A stretch of 64,000 nucleotides of DNA from the NCBI RefSeq assembly GCF_000005825.2, contig NC_013791.2:1116001-1180000 (forward strand). Direction: 5' to 3'. The notes below the pieces were generated by a model. The model saw only the letters and a program-made list of their open reading frames with translations. It had not been told where the DNA came from and did no database searches. The stretch comes from Alkalihalophilus pseudofirmus OF4 (GTDB taxonomy: Bacteria; Bacillota; Bacilli; Bacillales; Bacillaceae_D). Shown here in pieces: positions 7,652 through 15,526 of the stretch; within the stretch, counting starts at the first letter, position 1; the number at the start of each line of letters is the position of its first letter. The position numbers were made by a program, and so were the translations under genes.

Positions 7652-7679
7652 GAGCTTAGAATTTTCTAAGCTCTTTTTT
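7652..7679 (+). terminator. Rho-independent terminator after the PhnA-domain gene
   Basis: GAGCTTAGAA and TTCTAAGCTC (7652-7661 and 7664-7673) form a stem with a small AT loop, followed by six T residues. Confidence 0.85.
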
Positions 7680-7717
7680 GTGGAGATATATACCAAATTA
7701 CAGCTGCTTATGGTAGG

Positions 7718-7747
7718 TTGATAGTAAGTATGCTTGCATTAAATAAT
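7718..7747 (+). promoter_or_regulatory. Candidate sigma-A promoter for the nitronate-monooxygenase-like gene
   Basis: TTGATA (7718-7723) and AATAAT (7742-7747) are 18 bp apart and lie about 20 bp before the start codon, between a terminator and the gene. Confidence 0.4.
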
Positions 7748-7763
7748 ACATATATGAGGTGTT

Positions 7764-8849
7764 ATGATGGTAGAGAATAAATGGATCAATGCACTCAATG
7801 TAAGATATCCCATTATTCAAGCGCCAATGGCAGGTGGAATTACCACTACTGAACTGATATGCGAAGCTGCAAATAATGGCTGCTTAGGGATGATAGCTGC
7901 TGGCTATTTAACACCTGAGGCCCTAGCTGCTCAAATAGATGAAGTGAAAGAAGGAACAACACAACCATTTGGGGTAAACGTGTTTGTCCCTTCTGCATTT
8001 AGAACATCTCAAAAAGAAATTGATCACACCTTGCAGCAGCTAGAGCCGATCTATCAGCAATTAAAAGTCGAGAATAGAGAAGTTATTATTCCTGATTATC
8101 AGCAGCTTTTTGCTGTTTATAACGAGCATATTGAGACCATTATTCAGAAGGACGTGAAAATCTGCTCGTTTACATTTGGGTTACCGGCAAGTGATATCAT
8201 TCAACGTTTAAAAAAGGAAAATATCATTCTTATTGCAACGGCTACAACGGTGAAAGAAGCAATCGCAGCTGAGAAAGCAGGAATGGATGCTGTTGTTGTT
8301 CAGGGGAGTGAAGCAGGCGGTCATCGAGGTCATTTTATGGACAGCGTAGAAGAAAGTTCGATCGGTTTAATGTCCCTTCTCCCGCAAGTCGTTGATCAAG
8401 TGAGCATTCCTGTAATAGCGGCCGGCGGAATTATGGATGGCCGCGGCTTAGCAGCAGCTCTATGTCTTGGGGCAGAGGCGGTGCAGATGGGAACGGCTTT
8501 TTTAACATGTGTGGAAAGCGGGGCACCTGCTATTCACAAAGAGGCGATTATGAGTGCAGGTGAAGATGAGGTTATTTTGACTAAAAGTTTTTCTGGCAAA
8601 TGGGCAAGGGGAATTAGCAATACGTTTACACAAGAAATGAAAAAGTATCAAGACAACCTTCCTTCTTTCCCTGTACAAAATGCCCTCACACAACCGATGA
8701 GAAAAGCTGCAAGCCAAATGAATAATAAAGAATACATGTCTTTATGGTCAGGACAAAGTCCGAGATTAACGAAGAATACGAAGGTAAAAACATTAATTGA
8801 GCTTACAATACAGGAAGCTGGAGAGGTAGTTTCGAACATAAATGATTAG
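7764..8849 (+). CDS. Nitronate monooxygenase / 2-nitropropane dioxygenase family flavoprotein
   Basis: The 361-residue TIM-barrel FMN enzyme starts with YPIIQAPMAGG, the family's N-terminal FMN-binding strand. It also contains VVVQGSEAGGHRGHF (residues ~177-191, with the usual catalytic-region histidine) and IPVIAAGGIMDGRGLAAALCLGAEAVQMGTAFLTC, the phosphate-binding region. Members oxidise propionate-3-nitronate and similar alkyl nitronates, and some act as enoyl-ACP reductase-like enzymes. Two consecutive ATG codons occur at 7764 and 7767; either could be used with the TGAGGTG just upstream. It is a single-gene unit with no informative partner. Confidence 0.88.
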   Translation: MMVENKWINALNVRYPIIQAPMAGGITTTELICEAANNGCLGMIAAGYLTPEALAAQIDEVKEGTTQPFGVNVFVPSAFRTSQKEIDHTLQQLEPIYQQLKVENREVIIPDYQQLFAVYNEHIETIIQKDVKICSFTFGLPASDIIQRLKKENIILIATATTVKEAIAAEKAGMDAVVVQGSEAGGHRGHFMDSVEESSIGLMSLLPQVVDQVSIPVIAAGGIMDGRGLAAALCLGAEAVQMGTAFLTCVESGAPAIHKEAIMSAGEDEVILTKSFSGKWARGISNTFTQEMKKYQDNLPSFPVQNALTQPMRKAASQMNNKEYMSLWSGQSPRLTKNTKVKTLIELTIQEAGEVVSNIND

Positions 8850-8946
8850 TGAAGAGAGAGGCCGGCTTACTGAAGCTTGCTTCTCATTTCATTTCTTTGT
8901 AATTGGAAGCCAGCTTATAGTAATTTTGTTTCATTTATACATAAAA

Positions 8947-8982
8947 AGAACCCATAAAAAACGTTTTGTTTTTTATGGGCTT
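8947..8982 (-). terminator. Rho-independent terminator of the Na/Pi symporter gene
   Basis: Bases 8951-8962 and 8968-8979 pair as a 12-bp stem. Read on the minus strand it is followed by a T-rich tail. Confidence 0.85.
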
Positions 8983-9007
8983 AACAATTTAAGTGTTGTG
9001 TTAACAT

Positions 9008-9958
9008 TTATTGATAGGTTTGACTCTTGGAATGAATCCACTCGACAAAACGAGCAAATGCTTGAGCAAATGGAAGCAGAACGACAGAGCAGATTGTATT
9101 GAAAATGACACTAGAATGAGCCAGCTGCTGCATTTTGTCATCAGTCATAGACGTCACGACCTGTACCAACACATCCATTATTGGTAAAAAGATGATAACC
9201 CCTAATAGGTTGAGCCATATGTTTGCAAATGCCACAAGCTTTGCATGTTTACTAGCCCCGATTGTAGCGAGAAATGCAGTAATACATGTACCAATATTTG
9301 CCCCTAGCATAATCGCTATACCAGATTTTAAGGTTAGGAGATGATCACTCATAAATCCCATCGCAATAGCAGTAGTTGCTGTGCTTGATTGGACAAGACC
9401 GGTTAATGCAGCCCCTATTAAAATTCCTGTAAATGAATGATCATTTGTAAAGTGAAATAACGTGTGCACAGAGGGAAGGTTGCTTAATGGATACGCAAGC
9501 GACTCCAACCCATCCATTGCTATAAAGATACATGCCAAGCCAAAGGTAAGACAACCGATGCTAAATGCTTTTTTCTTTGGAATAAATAAAGCTACAAGAC
9601 CCGTTAGAAGCAAGGGAATAATAAAGTGAGAGAGATCAAGGACCAATATTTCTGTTGTAATGGTCGTCCCAATATTCGCTCCAAGAATAATTCCGATCGA
9701 TTGCCTGAAGGTTAAAAGATTCGCTGCAACGAGTCCTACAGTCATCACAAGAACAGCTGAGCTGCTTTGGAGCATGGCGGTCGCCACTGTTCCAATGAGT
9801 AAGCCTTTCCATGCTTTATCTGTAAATCGGTGTACATTTCGTTGAAAAAGTTCTCCTCCAAGTGGAAGCAGCCCTGCTCGCATGATGATCATTCCAAATA
9901 GAAACAGAGCAATAAATACGGCAAAAAGAGAAAATAATTCCTTGAACAAGTGAATCAC
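9008..9958 (-). CDS. Na/Pi-cotransporter II-related protein
   Basis: The 316-residue protein has about eight hydrophobic segments. It carries the duplicated family motifs QSSSAVLVMTVG (residues ~64-75) and QSSTATTAIAMG (~189-200), each followed by GANIGTTIT or GANIGTCIT. These QSSS/QSST repeats form the substrate and sodium sites in NptA/SLC34-type phosphate symporters. The C-terminal PhoU-like cytoplasmic domain of longer YjbB-type members is missing, and the gene ends in its own terminator, so this is a short form. It is transcribed away from the acyl-CoA cluster and is separated from it by about 210 bp. Confidence 0.9.
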   Translation of the reverse strand: MIHLFKELFSLFAVFIALFLFGMIIMRAGLLPLGGELFQRNVHRFTDKAWKGLLIGTVATAMLQSSSAVLVMTVGLVAANLLTFRQSIGIILGANIGTTITTEILVLDLSHFIIPLLLTGLVALFIPKKKAFSIGCLTFGLACIFIAMDGLESLAYPLSNLPSVHTLFHFTNDHSFTGILIGAALTGLVQSSTATTAIAMGFMSDHLLTLKSGIAIMLGANIGTCITAFLATIGASKHAKLVAFANIWLNLLGVIIFLPIMDVLVQVVTSMTDDKMQQLAHSSVIFNTICSVVLLPFAQAFARFVEWIHSKSQTYQ

Positions 9959-10019
9959 CTCTTTACCACTCTATGGACAAACATCAGGAGGCATGACTGA
10001 AAAAAAGTTTATTTAATGA

Positions 10020-10048
10020 TTGAATGTTCAGATATTTTTAGGTATAGT
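10020..10048 (+). promoter_or_regulatory. Sigma-A type promoter for the first acyl-CoA unit
   Basis: TTGAAT (10020-10025) and TATAGT (10043-10048) are 17 bp apart. The start codon is about 120 bp downstream, and the TetR-type palindrome at 10123-10140 lies in the leader. Confidence 0.55.
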
Positions 10049-10122
10049 AATAAATGAGATTAACTCTTGTGGATTATAGAGGGGTGGTTCTATACATAGG
10101 AGTATATTTTTTTATCTTCAAC

Positions 10123-10140
10123 ATACCGACTGGTTAGTAA
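10123..10140. promoter_or_regulatory. TetR-type operator, site 1 (before the ACAD10/11-like gene)
   Basis: The 18-mer matches 15 of 18 positions of the perfect palindrome at 17790-17807. It sits 31 bp upstream of the start codon. Confidence 0.7.
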
Positions 10141-10171
10141 GTTTGTCGAATAGCAGGGAGAGGTGTTGTAT

Positions 10172-11407
10172 ATGGACTTTTTTTTTAGTGAAAAAGTAAA
10201 GCGCTTACAACAAGAATTGACATCATTTATGGACGAACATATCTATCCGAATGAAATGTTGTTTGAAGAACAGTTAAATCAATTTCCAGACAGATTTTCT
10301 GGAAATCCACAGATCATGGACGAGTTAAAAGCTAAAGCGAAAGAAGCTGGATTGTGGAACTTGTTTTTGCCAGACGCGAGAGAGGGAGCAGGGCTGACAA
10401 ACTTAGAATATGCACCGCTTTGTGAGATTATGGGCCGTTCATTTATCGCACCTGAGGTGTTTAATTGTAACGCCCCTGATACAGGGAATATGGAAGTTCT
10501 TGTGAGGTATGGCACAGAACAGCAGAAAGCTCTCTGGCTGAGGCCTTTGCTTGATGGTGAGATTCGTTCAGCTTTTGCAATGACAGAGCCTGATGTTGCT
10601 TCATCTGATGCCACAAATATTTCGATTGATATTCAATCTGATGGAGATGAATACGTTATAAACGGTCGTAAATGGTGGTCATCTGGAGCTGGTGATCCGC
10701 GATGTAAAGTCCTTATTCTAATGGGTAAAACCAATCCCCATGCTGACAGACATAAGCAGCAGTCAATGATCATTGTTCCGATGGACACTAAAGGGGTAAA
10801 AATTAAGAGGATGCTGCCGGTCTTTGGATATGACCATACCCCGCATGGACACGCTGAAATTGAGTTTACAAATGTAAGAGTGCCAAAGTCTAATCTTCTT
10901 CTAGGTGAGGGGCGAGGGTTTGAAATTGCTCAAGGAAGACTAGGGCCAGGGAGGATTCACCATTGCATGAGGACGATTGGTGCAGCTGAACGCGCCTTGG
11001 AGTTAATGTGTGAACGAGCTGTCAAAAGAACTCCTTTTGGCAAGCCTCTAGCGAAGCAAGGTGTCGTAGGAGAGTGGATTGCAACCTCTAGGATTGAGAT
11101 TGAACAGGCGAGGCTTCTTACGTTAAAAGCTGCTTCGATGATGGATACAGTTGGAAATAAAGTAGCGAAAAAAGAAATTGCGATGATTAAAGTGATTGCA
11201 CCGCAAATGGCTCTCAGAGTAATCGACCGTGCCATACAAGCTTTCGGTGCAGCTGGTGTGAGCGAAGATGTTCCGCTCGCAGCGATGTATGCCAATATTC
11301 GTACGTTAAGAATTGCAGATGGGCCGGATGAAGTCCATCTAGCAGCAATTGCTAAGCAAGAATTAAAACCGTACTTACAATCACCTATTACTGTTGGGGA
11401 GGAATAA
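10172..11407 (+). CDS. Acyl-CoA dehydrogenase, ACAD10/ACAD11-like
   Basis: The 411-residue FAD enzyme resembles the dehydrogenase half of human ACAD10/11 more than ordinary medium-chain enzymes. Diagnostic stretches are [63 protein letters not shown] and the C-terminal [13 protein letters not shown]10/11 and bacterial LvaC process 4-phosphorylated acyl-CoAs made by a linked APH-type kinase, and such a kinase is encoded at 19503. The ATG at 10172 has GGGAGAGG upstream; an earlier in-frame TTG at 10163 overlaps that site. The ligase gene begins three bases after the stop. Control by the TetR-family protein at 17193 is inferred from the operator upstream. Confidence 0.88.
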   Translation: MDFFFSEKVKRLQQELTSFMDEHIYPNEMLFEEQLNQFPDRFSGNPQIMDELKAKAKEAGLWNLFLPDAREGAGLTNLEYAPLCEIMGRSFIAPEVFNCNAPDTGNMEVLVRYGTEQQKALWLRPLLDGEIRSAFAMTEPDVASSDATNISIDIQSDGDEYVINGRKWWSSGAGDPRCKVLILMGKTNPHADRHKQQSMIIVPMDTKGVKIKRMLPVFGYDHTPHGHAEIEFTNVRVPKSNLLLGEGRGFEIAQGRLGPGRIHHCMRTIGAAERALELMCERAVKRTPFGKPLAKQGVVGEWIATSRIEIEQARLLTLKAASMMDTVGNKVAKKEIAMIKVIAPQMALRVIDRAIQAFGAAGVSEDVPLAAMYANIRTLRIADGPDEVHLAAIAKQELKPYLQSPITVGEE

Positions 11408-11410
11408 GAG

Positions 11411-13054
11411 ATGGATAAACGTTGGCTTGCTTTATATGAGAATAATTTAGAGGCGAAATCTACCATTGAGAAAAGAACCTTAACTGACTTATTAAACGAT
11501 ACAGCTAACAAACATGGAACGAATACGGCTATTACCTTTTACGGGAAAACGTGGTCGTATCAGGAGCTCCAAAAATATAGTGAAGCATTAGCAGGTGCGC
11601 TGCATCAAGATCAGTTTGATAAAGGGGATCGTCTAGCGATCATGCTGCCAAACTGTCCACATTATCTATTCTCATTATTTGGTACATTTCGCGCAGGCGG
11701 CGTGGTTGTCCAAGTAAACCCAATGTATGTTGCCAGGGAGCTTGAGTATATTTTAAATGACTCTGAAGCAACCCATATTGTGATTCTCTCAGATTTATAT
11801 CCTCTTTTTAAATCTGTACGCAATAAAGTACCAACAAAAAAAGCAATCGTTGTTGCTCTTAAGCCGGATGCAGAGGTGGAGCTTGAGGGTGATGACATCT
11901 TGTTTGATTCCTATTTGAAAGGAGCATCTGCACCGGCGCCACAACACTCTCTTGATCCTGAAGTGGACCTTGCTGTATTGCAATATACAGGGGGAACGAC
12001 TGGCGTATCAAAAGGGGTTATGCTCACTCATATGAATCTCATCTCTAATACGGAGCAAACATATGACTTCATGTTTAGCGGGGATGTTAGCCCTCCTCAT
12101 AATGCAAAGGTGGTTAATGTTCTGCCATTATTTCATATCTTCAGCTTGACCTGCTGTAACTTTGTCACGATCCGTCATGGCGGAAATCAGATACTCATTC
12201 CACGTTTTGACATGCCTGAAGTACTAGAGACGATTAAACGTGAAAAGCCGTTTCAATTTGGGGGCGTGCCAACGATGTATGTCGGCTTTAACCAAGTTGG
12301 GAAGTATAAAGAATTTGGTTTAGATCTAGTTGAAAGCTATGTCAGCGGGGGATCATCCTTACCAGTAGAAGCACTTGAAGCTTTTGAAGCAGGAACAGGA
12401 AGAAAGCTTTGTGAAGGGTACGGGCTCAGTGAAGCAGCACCGGTTACTCACTTTAATCCTTCGTTCCAAGAAAGAAAAGCAGGAAGTGTCGGTATCCCTC
12501 TTCCTAACACGGATGCGAAAGTGGTTGCTGAAACGGATGCAGGATGGGAAGAAGTTGGCGTTGGAGAAGTGGGAGAAATGATTATCAATGGGCCGCAAGT
12601 GATGAAGGGGTACTGGAGAAAGCCTGAAGAAACGAAGAAAACGCTGAGAGATGGCTGGCTCTTCACTGGTGATTTAGCGAAAATGGATGAAGAGGGATAT
12701 TTCAGCATAGTCGACCGTAAGAAAGATATGATTCTAGCAAGCGGCTATAATGTCTACCCGCGTGAAATTGAAGAAGTGCTCTATGGGCATTCAGGCGTTC
12801 AGGAAGTGATTGTACTAGGTTTGCCTGATCCATACAGAGGAGAGACAGTAAAAGCCTATATTACTCCTAAGCCAGATAGTACTCTAACAAGCCAGGAGGT
12901 TATCGACTTCTGCAGGAAACAAATGGCGGCATATAAAGTACCGACGGCAGTTGAATTCCGTGAGGAACTGCCAAAATCAGCTGTAGGAAAGCTGTTAAAG
13001 CGAAAGCTTCGTGATGAAGAGGTAGCAAAAGTAAAAGCGGAACAGTCGTCTTAA
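11411..13054 (+). CDS. Long-chain-type acyl-CoA ligase (AMP-forming)
   Basis: The 547-residue adenylate-forming enzyme has the P-loop-like YTGGTTGVSKG (about residues 193-203), the A5 region GYGLSEAAPVTHF, GDLAKMDEEGYFSIVDRKKDMI (hinge) and the C-terminal catalytic lysine in PKSAVGKLLKRKL. It activates a carboxylic acid to its CoA thioester via an acyl-adenylate. It starts three bases after the dehydrogenase stop, so the two are co-translated. In an Lva-like scheme this would be the LvaE-type activation step, but chain length and hydroxylation of the substrate cannot be read from sequence. An insertion sequence and repeats follow immediately, which probably separate it from genes that were once downstream. 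Confidence 0.9.
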   Translation: MDKRWLALYENNLEAKSTIEKRTLTDLLNDTANKHGTNTAITFYGKTWSYQELQKYSEALAGALHQDQFDKGDRLAIMLPNCPHYLFSLFGTFRAGGVVVQVNPMYVARELEYILNDSEATHIVILSDLYPLFKSVRNKVPTKKAIVVALKPDAEVELEGDDILFDSYLKGASAPAPQHSLDPEVDLAVLQYTGGTTGVSKGVMLTHMNLISNTEQTYDFMFSGDVSPPHNAKVVNVLPLFHIFSLTCCNFVTIRHGGNQILIPRFDMPEVLETIKREKPFQFGGVPTMYVGFNQVGKYKEFGLDLVESYVSGGSSLPVEALEAFEAGTGRKLCEGYGLSEAAPVTHFNPSFQERKAGSVGIPLPNTDAKVVAETDAGWEEVGVGEVGEMIINGPQVMKGYWRKPEETKKTLRDGWLFTGDLAKMDEEGYFSIVDRKKDMILASGYNVYPREIEEVLYGHSGVQEVIVLGLPDPYRGETVKAYITPKPDSTLTSQEVIDFCRKQMAAYKVPTAVEFREELPKSAVGKLLKRKLRDEEVAKVKAEQSS

Positions 13055-13111
13055 AACGAAGGTTGAGGCTGGGACTTAAGGGAATCTGAATGCGGATGCG
13101 GCCAATGTATC

Positions 13112-13196
13112 CGCTCCTGAACTATACTTCGCTTTCCGTGGGGAGCTAGTGAGCTTCCTCGGGTTTCGCCCTGCGTGATCTCATACTTGCTCTAGT
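13112..13196 (+). repeat. Intergenic repeat, copy A (85 bp)
   Basis: This segment is repeated in direct orientation at 13241-13326 with roughly 85% identity. It holds a short GGG-TTTC-GCCC hairpin and begins with the CGCTCCTGA box. It resembles GC-rich intergenic repeats common in Bacillaceae. Confidence 0.8.
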
Positions 13197-13240
13197 CAAC
13201 GAACTGAAAAGCTTGGAAACATTGGTTATAGCTTACTCGC

Positions 13241-13326
13241 CGCTCCTGAAATATGCTTCGCTTTCCGTGTGGAGCTGGTGAGCTTCCTCGGGCTTTTGCC
13301 CTGTGGGATCTCACCCCTGCTCTAGT
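13241..13326 (+). repeat. Intergenic repeat, copy B (86 bp)
   Basis: This is the second direct copy of the element at 13112-13196. It ends in the same CTCTAGT and lies 50 bp before the insertion-sequence hairpin. Together with the 44-bp spacer it accounts for most of the 380-bp gap before the transposase. Confidence 0.8.
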
Positions 13327-13375
13327 ACACACAGGAGCATTCCTGTCAGATGAGTTTTAACCTATTGAAAAGAAA

Positions 13376-13432
13376 AGGATCCTCCGATATGATGCTTGTG
13401 TCTCAAAACAAACATTAAAAAAGGAGGATCCT
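13376..13432 (+). promoter_or_regulatory. Hairpin hiding the transposase ribosome binding site
   Basis: AGGATCCTCC (13376-13385) and GGAGGATCCT (13423-13432) are a perfect 10-bp inverted repeat. The right arm contains the GGAGG of the transposase start at 13436, so a long readthrough transcript would fold the ribosome site away. Confidence 0.7.
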
Positions 13433-13435
13433 CAC

Positions 13436-14716
13436 ATGAAGGATAATCGAACGAAACGAATTAATCAAGTTCAAGAAAGCACTCTTGTCATTGGAATTGA
13501 TATCGCAAAGGAGAACCACTATGCCTGCGCGATTGATAGCCGCGGTCGAGAATTAGCTAAAGTGTGGAGGATTCATCAATCTAGAGAAGGCTTTATCCAG
13601 TTTGAAGAGTACATTCACATGTTAATGAACCAACATCAAAAGACAGATGTTCTGATTGGTTTTGAGGCAACCGGTCATTACTGGATGAACCTAGCTCATT
13701 TCTTAAAGGCAATTGACTTTCCATTCGTCTTAGTGAACCCACTACACGTGAAAAATTCGAAGGAAATGGATGATAACCTTCAAACAAAGAATGATGCCAA
13801 AGATGCCCGAGTCATTGCGAAATTACTTCCAAACGGCTACTTTAGTGTACCAAGAGACATGACCCCGGTAGATCATTCTTTGCGTCAAGGATCAGCCATT
13901 CGAGAACGTCTACGAAAAGACATTGGGGCAGTAAAAAATAGAATACAGCGTTGGATTGCCCTTTATTTTCCGGAATTTCGACAAGCCTTTAAGAATTTTG
14001 GAAAACAAGAACTGACGGTTCTAAAGCTTACTCCCCTTCCAGAAGATATCAAAGAAGCCTCTGCAGAGGAGTTAGTCCTCAAACAGAAAGAGGCTGGAGC
14101 TAAGTACGCGGGTAAACCTAAAATGGCGAAGCTCATTAATTTGGCCCGTCATTCGATTGGACTAACAGAAGGAGCGCAAATGGCGCGGTTAGAAATCCAA
14201 AGCTTGGTTCATCAATTAGAGCTATTAGATGCTCAACTCGAAGAAGTCACGACTCAAATGGTTGAACAGGCAAGATACTTACCGGAGTTTGAATACCTTG
14301 TTTCTGTTAAAGGAATTAGTGAAAACACGGTCAGTGAGCTGTTAGCTGAGACGGGTTCTCTTCAGAACTACGAACACCCACGCCAAATTATTAAACTAGC
14401 GGGGTTAACATTAAGAGAGAATAGCTCAGGGAACCATCAAGGAACCAAGAGAATTTCTAAGCGTGGCAGAAGAAGATTAAGGGCACTTCTTTACAAAGCC
14501 ATCCTTCCGCTGATTCATAATAATGAGGCGTTCAACAGCGTGTATACCTATTATCACTCGCGCCAGTATAACCCATTGAAGAAGAAAGAAGCGATGGTCG
14601 TATTATGCAGAAAGCTCATTCAAGTGTTTCATGGACTGAGTAGGAATCAAGCAAGCTTCAATCCTGAAAGGATGTTAGCGGACCTCTCCTATATCACAGA
14701 GAGTAGAGCAGCGTAA
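13436..14716 (+). CDS. IS110-family transposase (DEDD recombinase)
   Basis: The 426-residue protein has the N-terminal DEDD_Tnp_IS110 domain: VIGIDIAKENHYACAID with the first Asp, then GFEATGHYWMNLAHFL with Glu, and TKNDAKDARVIAKLL with the paired Asp residues. The C-terminal Transposase_20 domain follows (VSVKGISENTVSELLAETGSL, KLAGLTLRENSSG, SKRGRRRLRALLYKA) with its conserved serine. This family inserts DNA guided by an element-encoded RNA. The length is complete and no frameshift is seen, so it is probably active. The ribosome site is sequestered in a hairpin. Confidence 0.95.
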   Translation: MKDNRTKRINQVQESTLVIGIDIAKENHYACAIDSRGRELAKVWRIHQSREGFIQFEEYIHMLMNQHQKTDVLIGFEATGHYWMNLAHFLKAIDFPFVLVNPLHVKNSKEMDDNLQTKNDAKDARVIAKLLPNGYFSVPRDMTPVDHSLRQGSAIRERLRKDIGAVKNRIQRWIALYFPEFRQAFKNFGKQELTVLKLTPLPEDIKEASAEELVLKQKEAGAKYAGKPKMAKLINLARHSIGLTEGAQMARLEIQSLVHQLELLDAQLEEVTTQMVEQARYLPEFEYLVSVKGISENTVSELLAETGSLQNYEHPRQIIKLAGLTLRENSSGNHQGTKRISKRGRRRLRALLYKAILPLIHNNEAFNSVYTYYHSRQYNPLKKKEAMVVLCRKLIQVFHGLSRNQASFNPERMLADLSYITESRAA

Positions 14717-14719
14717 GTG

Positions 14720-14990
14720 TTAAGCTTTCTTCGTTTTAACAACATATGCACAGAGACTCGGCAAGCGTAGACTTAAGACCGCCTAGGATAGGTGAGTCCA
14801 TGCAGGAGTAGAAGCCGAGCTCTGCGTCAGGAAAGACCCAACGAAGGAATGTAGGCACTTGATGCCAGGAGATATGGGAGGGTACGTCCCCTGAAGCAGC
14901 AGAGATCACTCGTGCAAATACCATTTGAATTGGTAGTAGTTTACAAACTGCCAACGCCACGCGTAAGCATAACAGCCATATCCTTCTTAA
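14720..14990 (+). ncRNA. Candidate guide (bridge/seek) RNA region in the 3' end of the insertion sequence
   Basis: No open frame explains this stretch, but it is rich in potential structure. CAGAG-A-CTCGGC around 14751-14762 pairs with GCCGAGCTCTG at 14814-14824, leaving one bulged A and enclosing a second imperfect stem. In the IS1111 group the guide RNA is encoded downstream of the transposase. The location and structure fit, but guide loops have not been matched to a target. Confidence 0.5.
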
Positions 14991-15093
14991 TCTTCCGTAA
15001 TGTGTATATGGATATCGGAGTATAGTCTTAAAAAATTTTTTTTAGTAGTGTTAAAAACCAAAGAAACCCCCGTCAGATTAACTTTTCCTGAGG

Positions 15094-15130
15094 GAGTCTA
15101 CGCATATTTCATCCGCTAGGTTATTGCGTT
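15094..15130 (+). repeat. 37-bp imperfect direct repeat, copy 1
   Basis: It matches 15417-15453 at 31 of 37 positions. The two copies bracket the GC-rich hairpin element at 15265-15371. Confidence 0.7.
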
Positions 15131-15264
15131 TTGTAATTATTAAGTGGCGATTTAGTTATGGTTCAGTTCAGACTTTTAAAAATGCAGACATCCTTAGGTT
15201 CAACCGCTGAGGTCACTGAACTCTTCTTATAAAAATGGGAGTAACTTAACAACATTCTCCCTCC

Positions 15265-15371
15265 GTTGATTGGAGCGGAAGGTGCGTGGCCAGGGGAGAC
15301 CCCACAGGAGCGTGCGACGAGGAGGCTCCCGGACCGCCCGCGGAAAGCGAGTGTCTGCAGCGGAGATCAAC
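15265..15371. repeat. GC-rich intergenic repeat element with complementary ends
   Basis: The 107-bp segment starts with GTTGAT and ends with ATCAAC. In between it is markedly GC-rich, with CCCGCGGAAAGCGAG-type words typical of repeats scattered through alkaliphilic Bacillus genomes. No protein is encoded. With the flanking 37-bp repeats it fills most of the gap between the insertion sequence and the SDR gene. Confidence 0.6.
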
Positions 15372-15416
15372 AACTACTATAAGGTGGGTCTTTTTTAAGT
15401 TCCTTATACCTTCTAT

Positions 15417-15453
15417 GAGTCTACGTATATTTCATACGTTAGATTAGTGTGTT
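15417..15453 (+). repeat. 37-bp imperfect direct repeat, copy 2
   Basis: This partner of 15094-15130 lies 74 bp upstream of the SDR start codon. Confidence 0.7.
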
Positions 15454-15526
15454 GTTCGAATCCTAAGTCAAACACTTTATTTATGTCCTAGTCTCATCCA
15501 AATTTAAAAATGAAGGTGTGAAGCGT

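Larger units (their letters stand above)
13382..15020 (+). mobile_element. IS110-family (IS1111-like) insertion sequence, limits approximate
   Basis: The element carries one DEDD transposase, a short left non-coding end and a right non-coding end of about 300 bp; that asymmetry is the IS1111-group layout. CTCCGATAT at 13382-13390 and ATATCGGAG at 15012-15020 are exact inverse copies and are proposed as subterminal inverted repeats, giving about 1.64 kb. These elements make no regular target duplication, so the true ends need comparison with an empty site. It sits next to intergenic repeats, a known preference of the group, and splits the acyl-CoA cluster. Confidence 0.6.

Noticed and set aside
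8842-9102. Plus-strand open frame of 86 codons after the nitronate-monooxygenase-like gene
   Set aside because: It runs through the minus-strand terminator hairpin and the 3' end of the Na/Pi symporter, has no family resemblance and overlaps the previous gene only by chance.
10957-11511. Minus-strand frame of 184 codons over the end of the ACAD and the start of the ligase
   Set aside because: It crosses two well-supported plus-strand genes and has no family motif.
13112-13326. CRISPR array
   Set aside because: Only two long imperfect copies occur, without regular short repeats, variable spacers or cas genes.
14736-14960. Minus-strand frame of 74 codons in the right end of the insertion sequence
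   Set aside because: The region shows strong RNA-type pairing and is expected to be non-coding in IS1111-like elements; no ribosome site or family was seen.
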